Below are positions 46,645 through 56,086 of a stretch of 64,000 nucleotides of DNA, in pieces; the first letter of the stretch is position 1, and every line of letters begins with the position of its first letter. Origin of the DNA: an uncultured Holophagaceae bacterium (GTDB taxonomy: Bacteria; Acidobacteriota; Holophagae; Holophagales; Holophagaceae); the NCBI GenBank assembly GCA_903913215.1, contig CAIWKE010000021.1, forward strand, positions 1-64,000, read 5' to 3'. The translations under genes and the position numbers were made by a program. The notes under the pieces are model-generated. The model was not told where the DNA came from. It did not search any database and worked only from the letters and a program-made list of their open reading frames with translations.

Positions 46645-47923
46645 GGAGGCCCACGCACTCCACGTGGACGGTGTGGGGGAAGAGGTCCAGCACCGCCAGC
46701 TGCTTCAGTTCCCAGGCTTCTCCCAGGCGCTTGAGATCCCGACAGAAGGCCGCGCCATCGCAGCCCACCAGCACCAGGGTGCCGGTCTGGGCCGTGTTCA
46801 GGCGTTCGCAGAGGGTGGCCTCCAGACCGGCCCGGGGTGGGTCCAGCAAGATGACGTCGCCAGGCACGCCCAGGCCCTCGGGGACCCACTCGGCCACATC
46901 GGCCACCAGGCATTCCGAGGGCAGACCTGCGGCCTCCAGGTTGCGCCGGGCCCAGGCCACGGCCGCGGCGCCGGACTCCACGAGCACGCGCTGCTGAAAG
47001 CGCTGACCCAACAGGGCGGAAAAGAGGCCCACGCCGCCATAGAGGTCGTAGAGGGTCTGGCCCTTCAGGTCCCAGTCCTTCAGCACGCCGCCGAAGGCCT
47101 CGGCGGCCCAGGGGGGGCTCACCTGGAAAAAGGCGCCGGACTCGTGGAGCAGGGTGACCTCGCCCAGGCGGTGCCGGATGGGCTCGGTGCTCTGGTGCCA
47201 GCCATCGGGCTCCAGGAGCCAGGTGCGGCCGCGTTCGTCCGTGGCCCAGACCGTGCCCTCAGGGCTGCCCGTGGACAGTTCCCAGCGGCCGACGCGGGTG
47301 GACAGCATGCGCCCCAGCAGGGCCTCCTGCAGGCGGGGAATGGCTTGCGAGATGGAGTCCGCCGCTGCGGGGCAGGCGTTCACGGGCACCATGGAATGGC
47401 TGTTCCGGCGGAAGTAGCCCAGGGCCGCGCCATTCCAATGCAATTGGATGCGGTGGCGACGGGCGGAGTCTGGGGCGGGATGCCAGGTCCAGGCCTGCGC
47501 CTCGCCCAGCTGACGCCGCAGTAGGTCCGCGACCATCTGGCGCTTCAACTCGGGTGCGTGACGGCCGGCTTCCCAGAGATCGCAGCCACCACAGGCTTCG
47601 GCCACGGGGCAGGCAGCTTCGACCCGGCGGGGGTCCTTCGTGACCCAGCGGGTGACCCGGCCCTCGCCGTGGCGCGGCTTCCACTGGACTTCCGCTTCCA
47701 CCACCTCGCCCGGAAACAGAGCCAGGGGGGCCTCCAACAACAGCAGGCGACCATCCTCAGTGCGACCTAGGCCCTTGCCGCCCCAGGCGAGGCGGTCGAT
47801 GTTGCCGCGCCAGGATTCCGTCTTGGCTGGGGAATTCCGATATGCTGGCGGCACCGCAACCTTCGCCTTGCCAGCCATCACCTTCTTGGAGCCTGCTTCC
47901 GCCTTGCGCTTCACCGTGGCCAT
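46628..47923 (-). CDS. TrmA/RlmD-family RNA 5-methyluridine methyltransferase
   Basis: A 431-residue class I methyltransferase with an N-terminal TRAM-like segment (NIDRLAWGGKGLGRTEDGR), an FeS-type cysteine motif (ACPVAEACGGCDLW), SAM-binding DLYGGVGLFSALLG, DVILLDPPRAGLE and the catalytic cysteine in LVLVGCDGAAFCRDL. It methylates a uridine in rRNA or tRNA; which one cannot be told. The start at 47923 follows AGGGGGG; a later ATG at 47878 is possible. Its 5' end overlaps or abuts the divergent HD-GYP gene. Confidence 0.85.
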   Translation of the reverse strand: MATVKRKAEAGSKKVMAGKAKVAVPPAYRNSPAKTESWRGNIDRLAWGGKGLGRTEDGRLLLLEAPLALFPGEVVEAEVQWKPRHGEGRVTRWVTKDPRRVEAACPVAEACGGCDLWEAGRHAPELKRQMVADLLRRQLGEAQAWTWHPAPDSARRHRIQLHWNGAALGYFRRNSHSMVPVNACPAAADSISQAIPRLQEALLGRMLSTRVGRWELSTGSPEGTVWATDERGRTWLLEPDGWHQSTEPIRHRLGEVTLLHESGAFFQVSPPWAAEAFGGVLKDWDLKGQTLYDLYGGVGLFSALLGQRFQQRVLVESGAAAVAWARRNLEAAGLPSECLVADVAEWVPEGLGVPGDVILLDPPRAGLEATLCERLNTAQTGTLVLVGCDGAAFCRDLKRLGEAWELKQLAVLDLFPHTVHVECVGLLSRRA

Positions 47924-49616
47924 CCCCCCTGAGCACCGTAACACCCTCCTGGACCTCATCGCCGGGGAGATGCGTGGATCCCTGGTCTTCATCAGCGGGG
48001 CTCCCGCTGATGTGGTGGTGGGCCTTCCGGGCTCAGGCGTCTTCGCCACCTGCGGCTCCTGGCCCGGTCCCGAGGCGGCCCTGGCCCTGCTGAGGGCGGG
48101 CTTCGAGCGGGCCAAGGACCGGCAGTCCATGGACCGGCTCCATGAGGTGGGGCGAGCCCTGGCTTCCGAGCAGAACCTGGATCGCCTGCTGGACTTGATC
48201 CTCACCAAGGCCCGGGAACTGGTGCAGGCCGAGGCTGGCTCCATCTACCTGCTCAGTGGCGATGGCGAACGCCGTGAGATGCTCTTCGCCCACACGCAGA
48301 ACGCCCGGGTGAGCCTGCCCTTCCACCGCATCGTGCTGCCCGTTTCCAGCCGCACCCTGGCGGGCTACGTGGCTCTCAATCGGGAAACCCTCAACATCGC
48401 GGATGTCTATGAGATCCCTGCGGCGGCACCCTATAAGTTCAATGACAGCTTCGACCGCCAAGCCGGTTACCGCACCCGCTCCCTGCTGGTGGTACCCATG
48501 CTGGATACTGAGGGCCAGGTGCTGGGGATCCTCCAGCTCTTGAACCGCCTGGATGAGGAAGGGCAGGGCGGTGACGCCTTCTCCCCCGAGGATGAGGATC
48601 TGGCCAAGAGTCTCGCCGGCCAGGCCGCGGTAGCCGTGAAGAACGCCCAGCTCCGGGAGGAAATCGAGCAGCTCTTCGAGGGCTTCGTGGCGGCTTCCGT
48701 CATGGCCATCGAGTCCCGCGATCCCGTGACCAGCGGCCACTCGGGCCGGGTGGCGGATCTCACGGTGGGCCTCGCCGAGGCCGTGAACGCCACCCCCAAC
48801 GGCACCTATGGTGACCTGCTCTTCACGGACCGGCAGCTGCGGGAGCTGCGCTACGCCAGCCTGCTGCACGACTTCGGCAAGGTGGGCGTCAGGGAGCAGG
48901 TGCTGGTGAAGGCCAAGAAGCTGGAACCCAGCCAGATGGAGCTGATCCTGCAGCGGCTGCGCCAGCGAGAGCTGGAAGGAGCCCTGGACCTGCTGGCCCA
49001 GGCCTGGAAGGGCGGGGCAGCCTACGAGGCCGGCCACTGGGACCGGGTCATCCGGGACCGTCAGGCAGAGGCCGAGCAGCTCATGGGGCTCGTCCGGCAG
49101 AGCAACGAGCCCTCGGTGCTTTCCCAGGAGGTGGCCGAAGGGCTGGGCCTGCTGGAGTCCCTCACTTTCACCCACTGGAGCGGCGAAAGCCGGGGTGTGG
49201 TGGAACCCGTGAACCTGGCATGCCTGCGCATCCGCAGAGGCAGCCTGTCGGATGCCGAGCGCGAGGAGATCGAGAGCCACGTGACCCACACCTTCCGATT
49301 CCTGGAGCGCATCCCCTGGACCCGGGATCTGGCTGGCATCCCCGAGATCGCCTATGCCCACCACGAGCGCCTCACGGGCCAGGGCTACCCGCGGCAGCTG
49401 AGTGCGGCGGCCATTCCCGTCCAGAGCAAGGCCATGGCCATCGCCGATGTCTTCGACGCCCTCACTGCCAGGGACCGGCCCTACAAGGGGGCTGTGCCCC
49501 TGGATCGCAGCCTCTCGATACTGGAAGAGGAGGCCCGGGAAGGTTCTCTGGACCGGCCCCTTCTGGACCTCTTCATCGCGGCCCGGGTTTTCGAGCGGAC
49601 TGTGCCCAAAGGCTAA
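47916..49616 (+). CDS. GAF / HD-GYP putative cyclic-di-GMP phosphodiesterase
   Basis: About 566 residues. A short N-terminal domain of unknown type (VFISGAPADVVVGLPGSG), a GAF domain at about 80-245 (LDRLLDLILTKARELVQAEAGSIYLL to LLNRLDEEG), then an HD-GYP domain: SGHSGRVADLT, LLHDFGKVGVREQVL, AYAHHERLTGQGYP and ADVFDALTARDRPYK. About 130 residues, partly helical, are inserted between the HD and GYP motifs. It should hydrolyse cyclic-di-GMP in response to a small ligand. The start is uncertain: GTG 47916, ATG 47970 or ATG 47799. Confidence 0.82.
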   Translation: MAIPPEHRNTLLDLIAGEMRGSLVFISGAPADVVVGLPGSGVFATCGSWPGPEAALALLRAGFERAKDRQSMDRLHEVGRALASEQNLDRLLDLILTKARELVQAEAGSIYLLSGDGERREMLFAHTQNARVSLPFHRIVLPVSSRTLAGYVALNRETLNIADVYEIPAAAPYKFNDSFDRQAGYRTRSLLVVPMLDTEGQVLGILQLLNRLDEEGQGGDAFSPEDEDLAKSLAGQAAVAVKNAQLREEIEQLFEGFVAASVMAIESRDPVTSGHSGRVADLTVGLAEAVNATPNGTYGDLLFTDRQLRELRYASLLHDFGKVGVREQVLVKAKKLEPSQMELILQRLRQRELEGALDLLAQAWKGGAAYEAGHWDRVIRDRQAEAEQLMGLVRQSNEPSVLSQEVAEGLGLLESLTFTHWSGESRGVVEPVNLACLRIRRGSLSDAEREEIESHVTHTFRFLERIPWTRDLAGIPEIAYAHHERLTGQGYPRQLSAAAIPVQSKAMAIADVFDALTARDRPYKGAVPLDRSLSILEEEAREGSLDRPLLDLFIAARVFERTVPKG

Positions 49617-49665
49617 AGCTGGAGGCAGGGCCCCGGAAGCGTTAAGCTAGAAGATTGGAGTTTCT

Positions 49666-50130
49666 ATGTCTGAACGGGAACCGCGCACCATCGATTTGCA
49701 GGGGATCATGGACCTGCTGCCCCACCGCTACCCGCTGCTCCTGGTGGACCGCATCCTCGACTTCGAGCCCAAGACCTGGATTCGGGGCATGAAGAATATC
49801 AGTTTCAATGAGCAGGTCTTCCAGGGCCACTTCCCGAGCCGGCCCGTGTTTCCGGGTGTCTACATCGTGGAGGCCATGGCCCAGACCGGCGGCTGCCTGC
49901 TTATGCGCGAGTTCGAGGACCGGGCCCGCAAGGTGATCTACTTCATGGGCATTGACAAGGTGAAGTTCCGCAAGCCCGTGGTGCCCGGCGACCAGCTGGT
50001 CATGGAAGTGAAGGTGCTGCAGTTCAAGAGCCGCATCTGCAAGATGCGCGGCGAGGCATTCGTGGATGGCCAGAAGGTGGCCGAGGCCGAGTTCATGTCC
50101 ATGCTGATGGACCTGGCTGAGGGAGAATGA
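49666..50130 (+). CDS. fabZ: 3-hydroxyacyl-ACP dehydratase FabZ
   Basis: A 154-residue hot-dog-fold dehydratase with catalytic H55 in FQGHFPSRPVFPGV and E69 in VEAMAQTGG. It dehydrates 3-hydroxyacyl-ACP in fatty acid synthesis. It overlaps lpxA by four bases, the usual fabZ-lpxA pairing that balances phospholipid and lipid A supply. Confidence 0.94.
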   Translation: MSEREPRTIDLQGIMDLLPHRYPLLLVDRILDFEPKTWIRGMKNISFNEQVFQGHFPSRPVFPGVYIVEAMAQTGGCLLMREFEDRARKVIYFMGIDKVKFRKPVVPGDQLVMEVKVLQFKSRICKMRGEAFVDGQKVAEAEFMSMLMDLAEGE

Positions 50131-50918
50131 ACATGAGTGCACAGATCCATCCCAGCAGCGTCGTGAGCCCCGAGGCCCAACTGGGCGAGGGGGTTGTCGT
50201 GGGGCCCTTCTGCGTCATCGAAGGCAATGCCAAGATCGGCGCCCGCACGCTGCTGCGCAGCCACCTGGTCATTGGCCCCCACACGGAACTGGGCGAGGAC
50301 AACGACATCTATCCCCACGCCACCCTGGGCATGGGGCCCCAGGATCTGAAGTTCAAGGGCGCCCCCACCCGGCTGGTCATCGGCAACCGCAATGTCATCC
50401 GGGAAGGCTGCACCCTCCACCGAGGCACGGAGGGCGGCGGCGGGCTCACCACCCTGGGCGATGACAACTTCCTCATGACGGGCTCCCACATCGCCCATGA
50501 CTGCCACGTGCAGAACAAGAACATCTTCGCCAATTGCGCCACCCTCGCGGGCCACGTGGAAGTCGGGACCGGCTGCAACATCGGCGCTTTCTCCGCCGTT
50601 CACCAGTTCTGCCGCGTGGGCGACCACGCCTTCATGGGCGGCTTCACGGTGGCTACCCAGGACGTGCTGCCCTTCATGAAGACCGTGGGGGCCCGCGACA
50701 CCAAGAGCTACGGGGTCAACAACATCGGCCTGCAGCGCAAGGGCTTCGCCCTGGAAGTGGTGGAGGCCCTGAAGAAGGCCCACCGCCTGCTCTTCCACGC
50801 AGGGTTGCTGCGCGACGAGGCCATGGCCCAGGTGGAAGCCGAGTGCGGGCAGTATCCCGAAGTCGCCTACCTCCTGACCTTCATCCGCGAAGCCAAGCGG
50901 GGCGTGCATCGTGGCTGA
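50127..50918 (+). CDS. lpxA: Acyl-ACP–UDP-N-acetylglucosamine O-acyltransferase
   Basis: A 263-residue left-handed beta-helix acyltransferase with hexapeptide repeats and the catalytic histidine in MTGSHIAHDCHVQNKN. It adds the first acyl chain in lipid A synthesis, showing a lipopolysaccharide-bearing outer membrane. The ATG at 50127 overlaps fabZ; the ATG at 50133, better spaced from GAGGGAG, may be the real start. It overlaps era by eight bases. Confidence 0.94.
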   Translation: MNMSAQIHPSSVVSPEAQLGEGVVVGPFCVIEGNAKIGARTLLRSHLVIGPHTELGEDNDIYPHATLGMGPQDLKFKGAPTRLVIGNRNVIREGCTLHRGTEGGGGLTTLGDDNFLMTGSHIAHDCHVQNKNIFANCATLAGHVEVGTGCNIGAFSAVHQFCRVGDHAFMGGFTVATQDVLPFMKTVGARDTKSYGVNNIGLQRKGFALEVVEALKKAHRLLFHAGLLRDEAMAQVEAECGQYPEVAYLLTFIREAKRGVHRG

Positions 50919-51822
50919 GCGCCGTCACGCCACCGTCGCCATCATCGGTCTCCCCAACGCCGGCAAGTCCACCCTCCTGAACGCCCTGCTGGGTCAGAAG
51001 CTGGCGGCCACCAGCCAGATGCCCCAGACCACCCGGACCCGCGTGCTGGGCGTCGTGGATCGCGGCGACGTGCAGCTGGCCTTCCTGGACACGCCGGGCA
51101 TCCACCTGCCCAAGCACGCCCTGAACGAGCGCATGATGGCCCACGTGGACCAGGCCCTGGAGGAGGCGGACCTCCTGCTGTGGGTGGTGGACGCGGACGC
51201 CTACCTCGGCACCGGTGAGCACGCCCTGGCCAAGCGCCTGCGCAAGCTGGAGCGGCCCACCTACCTGCTATTGAACAAACTGGACCTGCTCTCCAAGGGG
51301 CGGCTCTTGGAGAAGATCGCCACTTACAAGGATCTGCTGCCCTTCGTGGAGATCGTCCCTGTCAGCGCGAAAATGAGCCAGAACCTGGATCCTCTCTGGT
51401 CCATCCTGGAGCGCGACGCGGCCCAGCCCGGCTGGCTCCACGAGGAGGAAATCTTCACGGACCAGACCGAGCGCACCCTGGCGGCGGAATTCATCCGCGA
51501 GAAGGTGCTCCGCAAGACCCGCGAGGAGGTGCCCCACGGCATCGCTGTCCTCATCGAGCAGTGGGTGGAGTCCGGCCAGGATGACTACCCCGAGGACCTG
51601 GGTGAGGAAGGCGTCTTCATCGCCGCCCAGATCCTCGTGGACCGTGACGGCCACCGGAAGATCCTCCTGGGCCATGGCGGTGAGCGCATCAAGGACATCC
51701 GCCAGAGCGCCCAGCGTGAACTGCGCAAAGTGCTGCAGCGCCCCGTGCGCCTGGAACTGTTCGTGAAGGTGGACGAGGGCTGGCGGGACCGGCCGGAGCG
51801 GCTGGACCGGCTGTCCATCTGA
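50911..51822 (+). CDS. era: GTPase Era
   Basis: A 303-residue Era with G1 GLPNAGKS (13-20), G3 DTPG, G4 NKLD, G5 VSAK and the C-terminal KH domain (LLGHGGERIKDIRQSAQREL). It binds the 3' end of 16S rRNA and assists small-subunit assembly. The start is GTG at 50911, overlapping lpxA by eight bases. Confidence 0.94.
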   Translation: MAERRHATVAIIGLPNAGKSTLLNALLGQKLAATSQMPQTTRTRVLGVVDRGDVQLAFLDTPGIHLPKHALNERMMAHVDQALEEADLLLWVVDADAYLGTGEHALAKRLRKLERPTYLLLNKLDLLSKGRLLEKIATYKDLLPFVEIVPVSAKMSQNLDPLWSILERDAAQPGWLHEEEIFTDQTERTLAAEFIREKVLRKTREEVPHGIAVLIEQWVESGQDDYPEDLGEEGVFIAAQILVDRDGHRKILLGHGGERIKDIRQSAQRELRKVLQRPVRLELFVKVDEGWRDRPERLDRLSI

Positions 51823-51835
51823 AGCCAGAGGCAAC

Positions 51836-52504
51836 CTAGATGGACAGATCCGTGGCGCGGTGTTCTTCAGCCAGGGGCGTGAGCCCATCTGTGCCAGTGA
51901 TCGAGGTGTACTGGCCCCGGGCCTGGTCGAAGGCGAAGACCTCGCCGGTCTCGATTTTGTAGACCCAGGCGTGCAGGCGCAGCATACCACTGGCCAGGGC
52001 CTTGGCCACGGCGGGATGGCTGCGCAAATGCTCCACCTGGACCAGGACGTTCTCCTCCACGGTGGCGTGGAGCAACTCGTTGCCGTGCAGGTGGCCGTAG
52101 CTCTCCCACATGATCTGCTCGGTCTTGCGGGCGTGGGCCAGCCAGGCCTTGGTGGCGGGCAGCTCGGCTAGGGTGCCGGGCTCCATGAGGGACTTCATGG
52201 CCCCGCAGTTGGAGTGGCCACAGACGATGATGTCTTTCACCTGGAGGCTGGCCACGGCGAACTCGACGCCTGCGGTCATGCCGCCCATGCTGGAGTATGG
52301 GGGGACCAGGTTGCCGACATTGCGCAGGATGAACAGCTCACCGGGATCAGTCTGGGTGATGAGGTTCGGATTGATGCGCGAATCAGAGCAGGTGATGAAC
52401 AGCGTCTCGGGCGCCTGATCCTGGTTGAGCCGCTCAAACAACTCCTTGTGGGAGCTGAATATCTGCGTCTGGAAGTGGTGAATGCCCTGGACGAGTTTCT
52501 GCAT
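51836..52504 (-). CDS. Beta-class carbonic anhydrase
   Basis: A 222-residue beta-carbonic anhydrase with zinc ligands C39, H97 and C100 and the Asp41-Arg43 dyad (TCSDSRINPN; VCGHSNCGAM). It interconverts CO2 and bicarbonate in the cytoplasm. It converges on era with a 13-base gap and follows an ABC ATPase gene on the same strand. Confidence 0.92.
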   Translation of the reverse strand: MQKLVQGIHHFQTQIFSSHKELFERLNQDQAPETLFITCSDSRINPNLITQTDPGELFILRNVGNLVPPYSSMGGMTAGVEFAVASLQVKDIIVCGHSNCGAMKSLMEPGTLAELPATKAWLAHARKTEQIMWESYGHLHGNELLHATVEENVLVQVEHLRSHPAVAKALASGMLRLHAWVYKIETGEVFAFDQARGQYTSITGTDGLTPLAEEHRATDLSI

Positions 52505-52547
52505 GCTGAGAGTCTACCGGAGGTAAGGCTTCCAGATCGACCCCAGA

Positions 52548-53279
52548 TCACAGGCTCAGGTTGGCCAGATGCTCCTCAGGTGTGATGGGGGTGTTGGGCT
52601 CGTCGTGGATGACTTTGCCGTCCCGCAGCTTCACGATGCGGTGGGCGTGGCGGGCGATGTCCTCCTCATGGGTCACGAGGATGATGGTGTTGCCCTTCTG
52701 GTAAAGGTCCTCGAAGAGGGCCATGATCTCGATGCTGGTCTTGGTATCGAGGGCGCCGGTGGGCTCGTCCGCCAGGAGGATGGAGGGATCATTGACCAAG
52801 GCCCGGGCGATGGCCACACGCTGGCGCTGGCCGCCGGAAAGCTGGTTGGGCATGTGGTCGCTGCGGGAGCCAAGGCCGACATTCTCTAGGGCCTGTTGAG
52901 CCATTTGGTGGCGTTCGGCGGGAGTCTTGCCTGCGTAGATCAGGGGCAACTCTACATTCTGCAGAGAGGTTGTGCGGGCCAGGAGGTTGAAGGTCTGGAA
53001 AACGAAGCCGATTTCCTCATTGCGGATCTGGGCCAGGTTGTCATCGGTCATGGCCGAGGCGAGTTTGCCATTCAGCTCGTAGGTGCCATCCGTGGGCGTA
53101 TCCAGGCAGCCGATGACGTTCATCATGGTGGATTTGCCCGAGCCTGAAGGGCCCATGATGGCGACGTATTCACCCCGATGGATCTCCATGGAGACCCCGT
53201 CCAGGGCGCGTACTTCCATGTCGCCCATCTGGTAGACCTTGGTGATGTCGGTGAGTCGGATCAGGGGGGCGTCGGTCAT
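52548..53279 (-). CDS. ABC transporter ATP-binding protein, MacB/LolD type
   Basis: A 243-residue ATPase with Walker [11 protein letters not shown]-loop, signature [15 protein letters not shown] and Walker [28 protein letters not shown]-like N-terminus ([23 protein letters not shown]) is typical of the MacB/FtsE/LolD group, which drives export or envelope transport with a separate permease. No permease is adjacent in the window, so the partner is unknown. Confidence 0.88.
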   Translation of the reverse strand: MTDAPLIRLTDITKVYQMGDMEVRALDGVSMEIHRGEYVAIMGPSGSGKSTMMNVIGCLDTPTDGTYELNGKLASAMTDDNLAQIRNEEIGFVFQTFNLLARTTSLQNVELPLIYAGKTPAERHQMAQQALENVGLGSRSDHMPNQLSGGQRQRVAIARALVNDPSILLADEPTGALDTKTSIEIMALFEDLYQKGNTIILVTHEEDIARHAHRIVKLRDGKVIHDEPNTPITPEEHLANLSL

Positions 53280-53407
53280 GGAATCCTCATGGGAGCCTGG
53301 CGGGTCCAGGTTTATCTTCGCAGAATCCGGTGAAGCGGTTTAGGAGCTGCTGCCAGTTCCAGGTACAATCGCCCTTCCGTCTTCATTTCCGGCAGGTACT
53401 GAATCCG

Positions 53408-56038
53408 ATGATTGCATCCATGCTCCGAGCGCTGGGTCGGCCGCTGTTGCGGCTGCGCTACCGAATCCACTCCGAGGGGCCCCGGCTGGATCTTGCGGAA
53501 TACAAGCCAGGCATCCTCTTCCTGGCCGGGCACCCGACCCTGGTGGATCCCTACCTGCTGCTCGCGGAGCTGCACCCCCGTTTCGCGCCCCTCCTGGTGG
53601 CCGGACGGGACCACGCGGCCTCAGCACCCCTGCGCTGGCTGGCGCGCCTCCTGGGCGCCCGGTCCCTGCCGGACCCGGCGGAGTATGGCTCCCACTGCCG
53701 CGAGGCCATGGAGGCGGAACTCCAGGATCTCAGCGGCCAGCTCCGGGCCGGGCGAAACCTGCTGCTCTTCCCTGGTGGCCGCCTGGCTCGCCAGAAACAG
53801 GAGGACCTCAGGGACAACAGCATCGTGGCCTCCATCCTCCGGCAAGCTCCGGGCACCCGGGTCGTGGTGGTGCGCCTACAGGGCCTCTGGGGCAGCCGTT
53901 TCAGCGCGGCCCGAGGCTGGCGACCCCGGCTGGGACTGGAGCTACTGAAGAGTTTCGGCTACCTATGGGCCAACGGCCTCTTCTTCATGCCCCGCCGGGA
54001 CGTGCATCTGGTGTTGGAGGAGCTGGAGGGGCTGCCCGATCCGAAGCACCGCACCGAGCTGAATGAGGCCCTGGAAGCTCGCCTGAACCGCGAGGCCACT
54101 CCCCGCACCTTCGTGCCCTACCTGGTCTGGAAGGACCACCGGCCCCGGACCCTCCCTGAGCCTCCCCGGCCACGCATCGAGGGCAATCCCCGGTCTGTTC
54201 CCGGCCCCGTGCGGGACGCGGTGCGGCGGCATCTGGTGGAGGTAACCGGCCGTCTAGAGGTTGAAGACACCGAGACCCTGGTGGGGGATCTGGGTCTGGA
54301 TGCCCTGGGCCACCGGGAACTGGAGCTCTGGATCCAACGGGCCTACGGCTATCCCTGCAGCGACCCCGCTTCCCTGCAGACCGTGAGCGACCTGCTCCTG
54401 GCCGCCACGGGCGCTGCCGTGTCCCTGCGCCAGGGCGAGCTCAAGGCCGTTCCGGCGGCCTGGTTCCACTCCCGCACGAACCTGCCCATCGTGGTGCCCG
54501 AGGGCGACACGATCACGGAGGTCTTCCTCAAGCAGGCCCGGCGTGACCCAAAGCGCGTGGTGCTGGCGGACCAGCTGGGAGGGGTGAAGACCTACGCCGA
54601 CGTGCTCACGGCCATCCTCGTGCTGAAACCCATCTTTGAATCCCTGGAAGGCACTCACGTGGGTCTCATGCTGCCCGCCTCCGGGGGCGCGAGCATCCTC
54701 TACCTGGCCTTGCTCTTTGCAGGCAAGACACCGGTGTTGGTGAACTGGACTGCGGGCTCCCGCAGCATGGCCTTTGGCCTGGACCTGCTGCAGGTGAAGC
54801 AGGTCGTCAGCGTGTCCACCCTCATCAACCGCCTGGATGCCCAGGGAGTGGATCTCTCAGCGGTGAAGCCGCGGCTTTTCCTGCTGGATGAGGCCGGAAA
54901 GAAGATCCATCTGGTGACCAAGCTGGCGGCGGCCTTCCAGGCCCGGTTCAACTGGACCTCCCTTCTGACGGCCCAGCCCCCGGCCTGCGCAGCGGTGCTG
55001 TTCACCAGTGGCAGCGAGAGCCACCCCAAGGCCGTGCCCCTCAGCCAGGGCAACATCCTGGCGAATATCCGGGATTCGACTGAGGCCCTGCAATTCCGCG
55101 AAGACGAGCGGGTCATGGGCTGCCTGCCCCCCTTCCATGCCTTTGGCCTCACCACCACCACCATCCTGCCCCTGCTGGCGGGCCTGCGCGTGGTCTACCA
55201 CCCGAACCCCACTGAGGGCCGCATGCTGGCCCGCCTCATCGAGGCCTATCACGCCACCCTGCTGGTGGGCACGCCCACCTTCCTGGGGGGTATCCTCCGG
55301 GTGGCCGAGGACCGGCACCTGGAGTCCCTGCGTGTCGTGGTTTCCGGGGCCGAGAAGTGCCCTGAACACATCTACGCCACCCTGGCTCGGCGCTGGCCCC
55401 GGACCAAGGTACTCGAGGGTTACGGCATCACCGAGTGCTCCCCCGTGGTGTCCGTCAACCGCGAGGACGCTCCCCGCACGGGCACCATCGGCCGACCCTT
55501 GGCCACGGTGGACTGGGTCATCGTGGATCTGGACTCGGGCCGCCGCGCCGAGCCCGGGGAGCCGGGCATGCTCCTGGTGAAGGGGCCAAGCATCTTTTCG
55601 GGTTACCTCAACCAGGACGTGGAATCCCCCTTCGAGACCTTTGAAGGTGCCTCCTGGTACCGCACCGGCGATCTGGTCCGCGCCGAGGAGGGCGTGCTGG
55701 TATTCACGGGCCGCCTCAAGCGCTTTGTGAAACTGGGTGGAGAGATGGTCTCGCTGCCCGCCATCGAGGAGGCTCTCTCCCGCCGCTACCAGGGCGAGGA
55801 GGAACTGGAGCCCCTGCTGGCGGTGGAATCCTCCACCGAAGAGCTGAACCCTGACCTGATCCTGTTCTCCGTGGCGGGCATCCTCCGGGACGACGCCAAT
55901 GCCGTGATCCGGGCGGCTGGGCTGTCCTCCCTGCACAACATCCGCGTGGTGCGTCAAATCAATCAGATCCCGACCCTGGGCACCGGCAAGACCGACTACC
56001 GGGCCCTCCGGGCGCTGCTCAGCGAAACGTCAGTTTAA
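53408..56038 (+). CDS. Acyltransferase / degenerate ACP-like / AMP-binding acyl-activating fusion (Aas-like)
   Basis: About 876 residues in three parts. N-terminal PlsC-type acyltransferase (LFLAGHPTLVDPYLL with the HxxxxD-like motif, LLLFPGGR). Then an acyl-carrier-like segment with VGDLGLDALGHREL, in which the serine that normally carries phosphopantetheine is alanine. C-terminal AMP-forming acyl-CoA/ACP synthetase: LFTSGSESHPKAVPLSQGN, GYGITECSPVVSVN, WYRTGDLVRAEEG and the lysine region KRFVKLGGEMVS. It resembles Aas, which re-acylates lysophospholipids. The ATG at 53408 is chosen; 53420 is possible. It is divergent from the ABC ATPase gene. Confidence 0.8.
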   Translation: MIASMLRALGRPLLRLRYRIHSEGPRLDLAEYKPGILFLAGHPTLVDPYLLLAELHPRFAPLLVAGRDHAASAPLRWLARLLGARSLPDPAEYGSHCREAMEAELQDLSGQLRAGRNLLLFPGGRLARQKQEDLRDNSIVASILRQAPGTRVVVVRLQGLWGSRFSAARGWRPRLGLELLKSFGYLWANGLFFMPRRDVHLVLEELEGLPDPKHRTELNEALEARLNREATPRTFVPYLVWKDHRPRTLPEPPRPRIEGNPRSVPGPVRDAVRRHLVEVTGRLEVEDTETLVGDLGLDALGHRELELWIQRAYGYPCSDPASLQTVSDLLLAATGAAVSLRQGELKAVPAAWFHSRTNLPIVVPEGDTITEVFLKQARRDPKRVVLADQLGGVKTYADVLTAILVLKPIFESLEGTHVGLMLPASGGASILYLALLFAGKTPVLVNWTAGSRSMAFGLDLLQVKQVVSVSTLINRLDAQGVDLSAVKPRLFLLDEAGKKIHLVTKLAAAFQARFNWTSLLTAQPPACAAVLFTSGSESHPKAVPLSQGNILANIRDSTEALQFREDERVMGCLPPFHAFGLTTTTILPLLAGLRVVYHPNPTEGRMLARLIEAYHATLLVGTPTFLGGILRVAEDRHLESLRVVVSGAEKCPEHIYATLARRWPRTKVLEGYGITECSPVVSVNREDAPRTGTIGRPLATVDWVIVDLDSGRRAEPGEPGMLLVKGPSIFSGYLNQDVESPFETFEGASWYRTGDLVRAEEGVLVFTGRLKRFVKLGGEMVSLPAIEEALSRRYQGEEELEPLLAVESSTEELNPDLILFSVAGILRDDANAVIRAAGLSSLHNIRVVRQINQIPTLGTGKTDYRALRALLSETSV

Positions 56039-56067
56039 GCCCGCTCGTGGCTTTGCCACGAGTGGGC
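56039..56067. terminator. Shared hairpin between convergent genes
   Basis: GCCCGCTCGTGGC (56039-56051), TTT, GCCACGAGTGGGC (56055-56067) form a 13-bp stem with one G-T pair, between the convergent Aas-like and thiolase-like stops. There is no T run on either strand, so it may work as a bidirectional block or mRNA end. Confidence 0.55.
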
Positions 56068-56086
56068 GCGGAACCCCCGGGCAACA

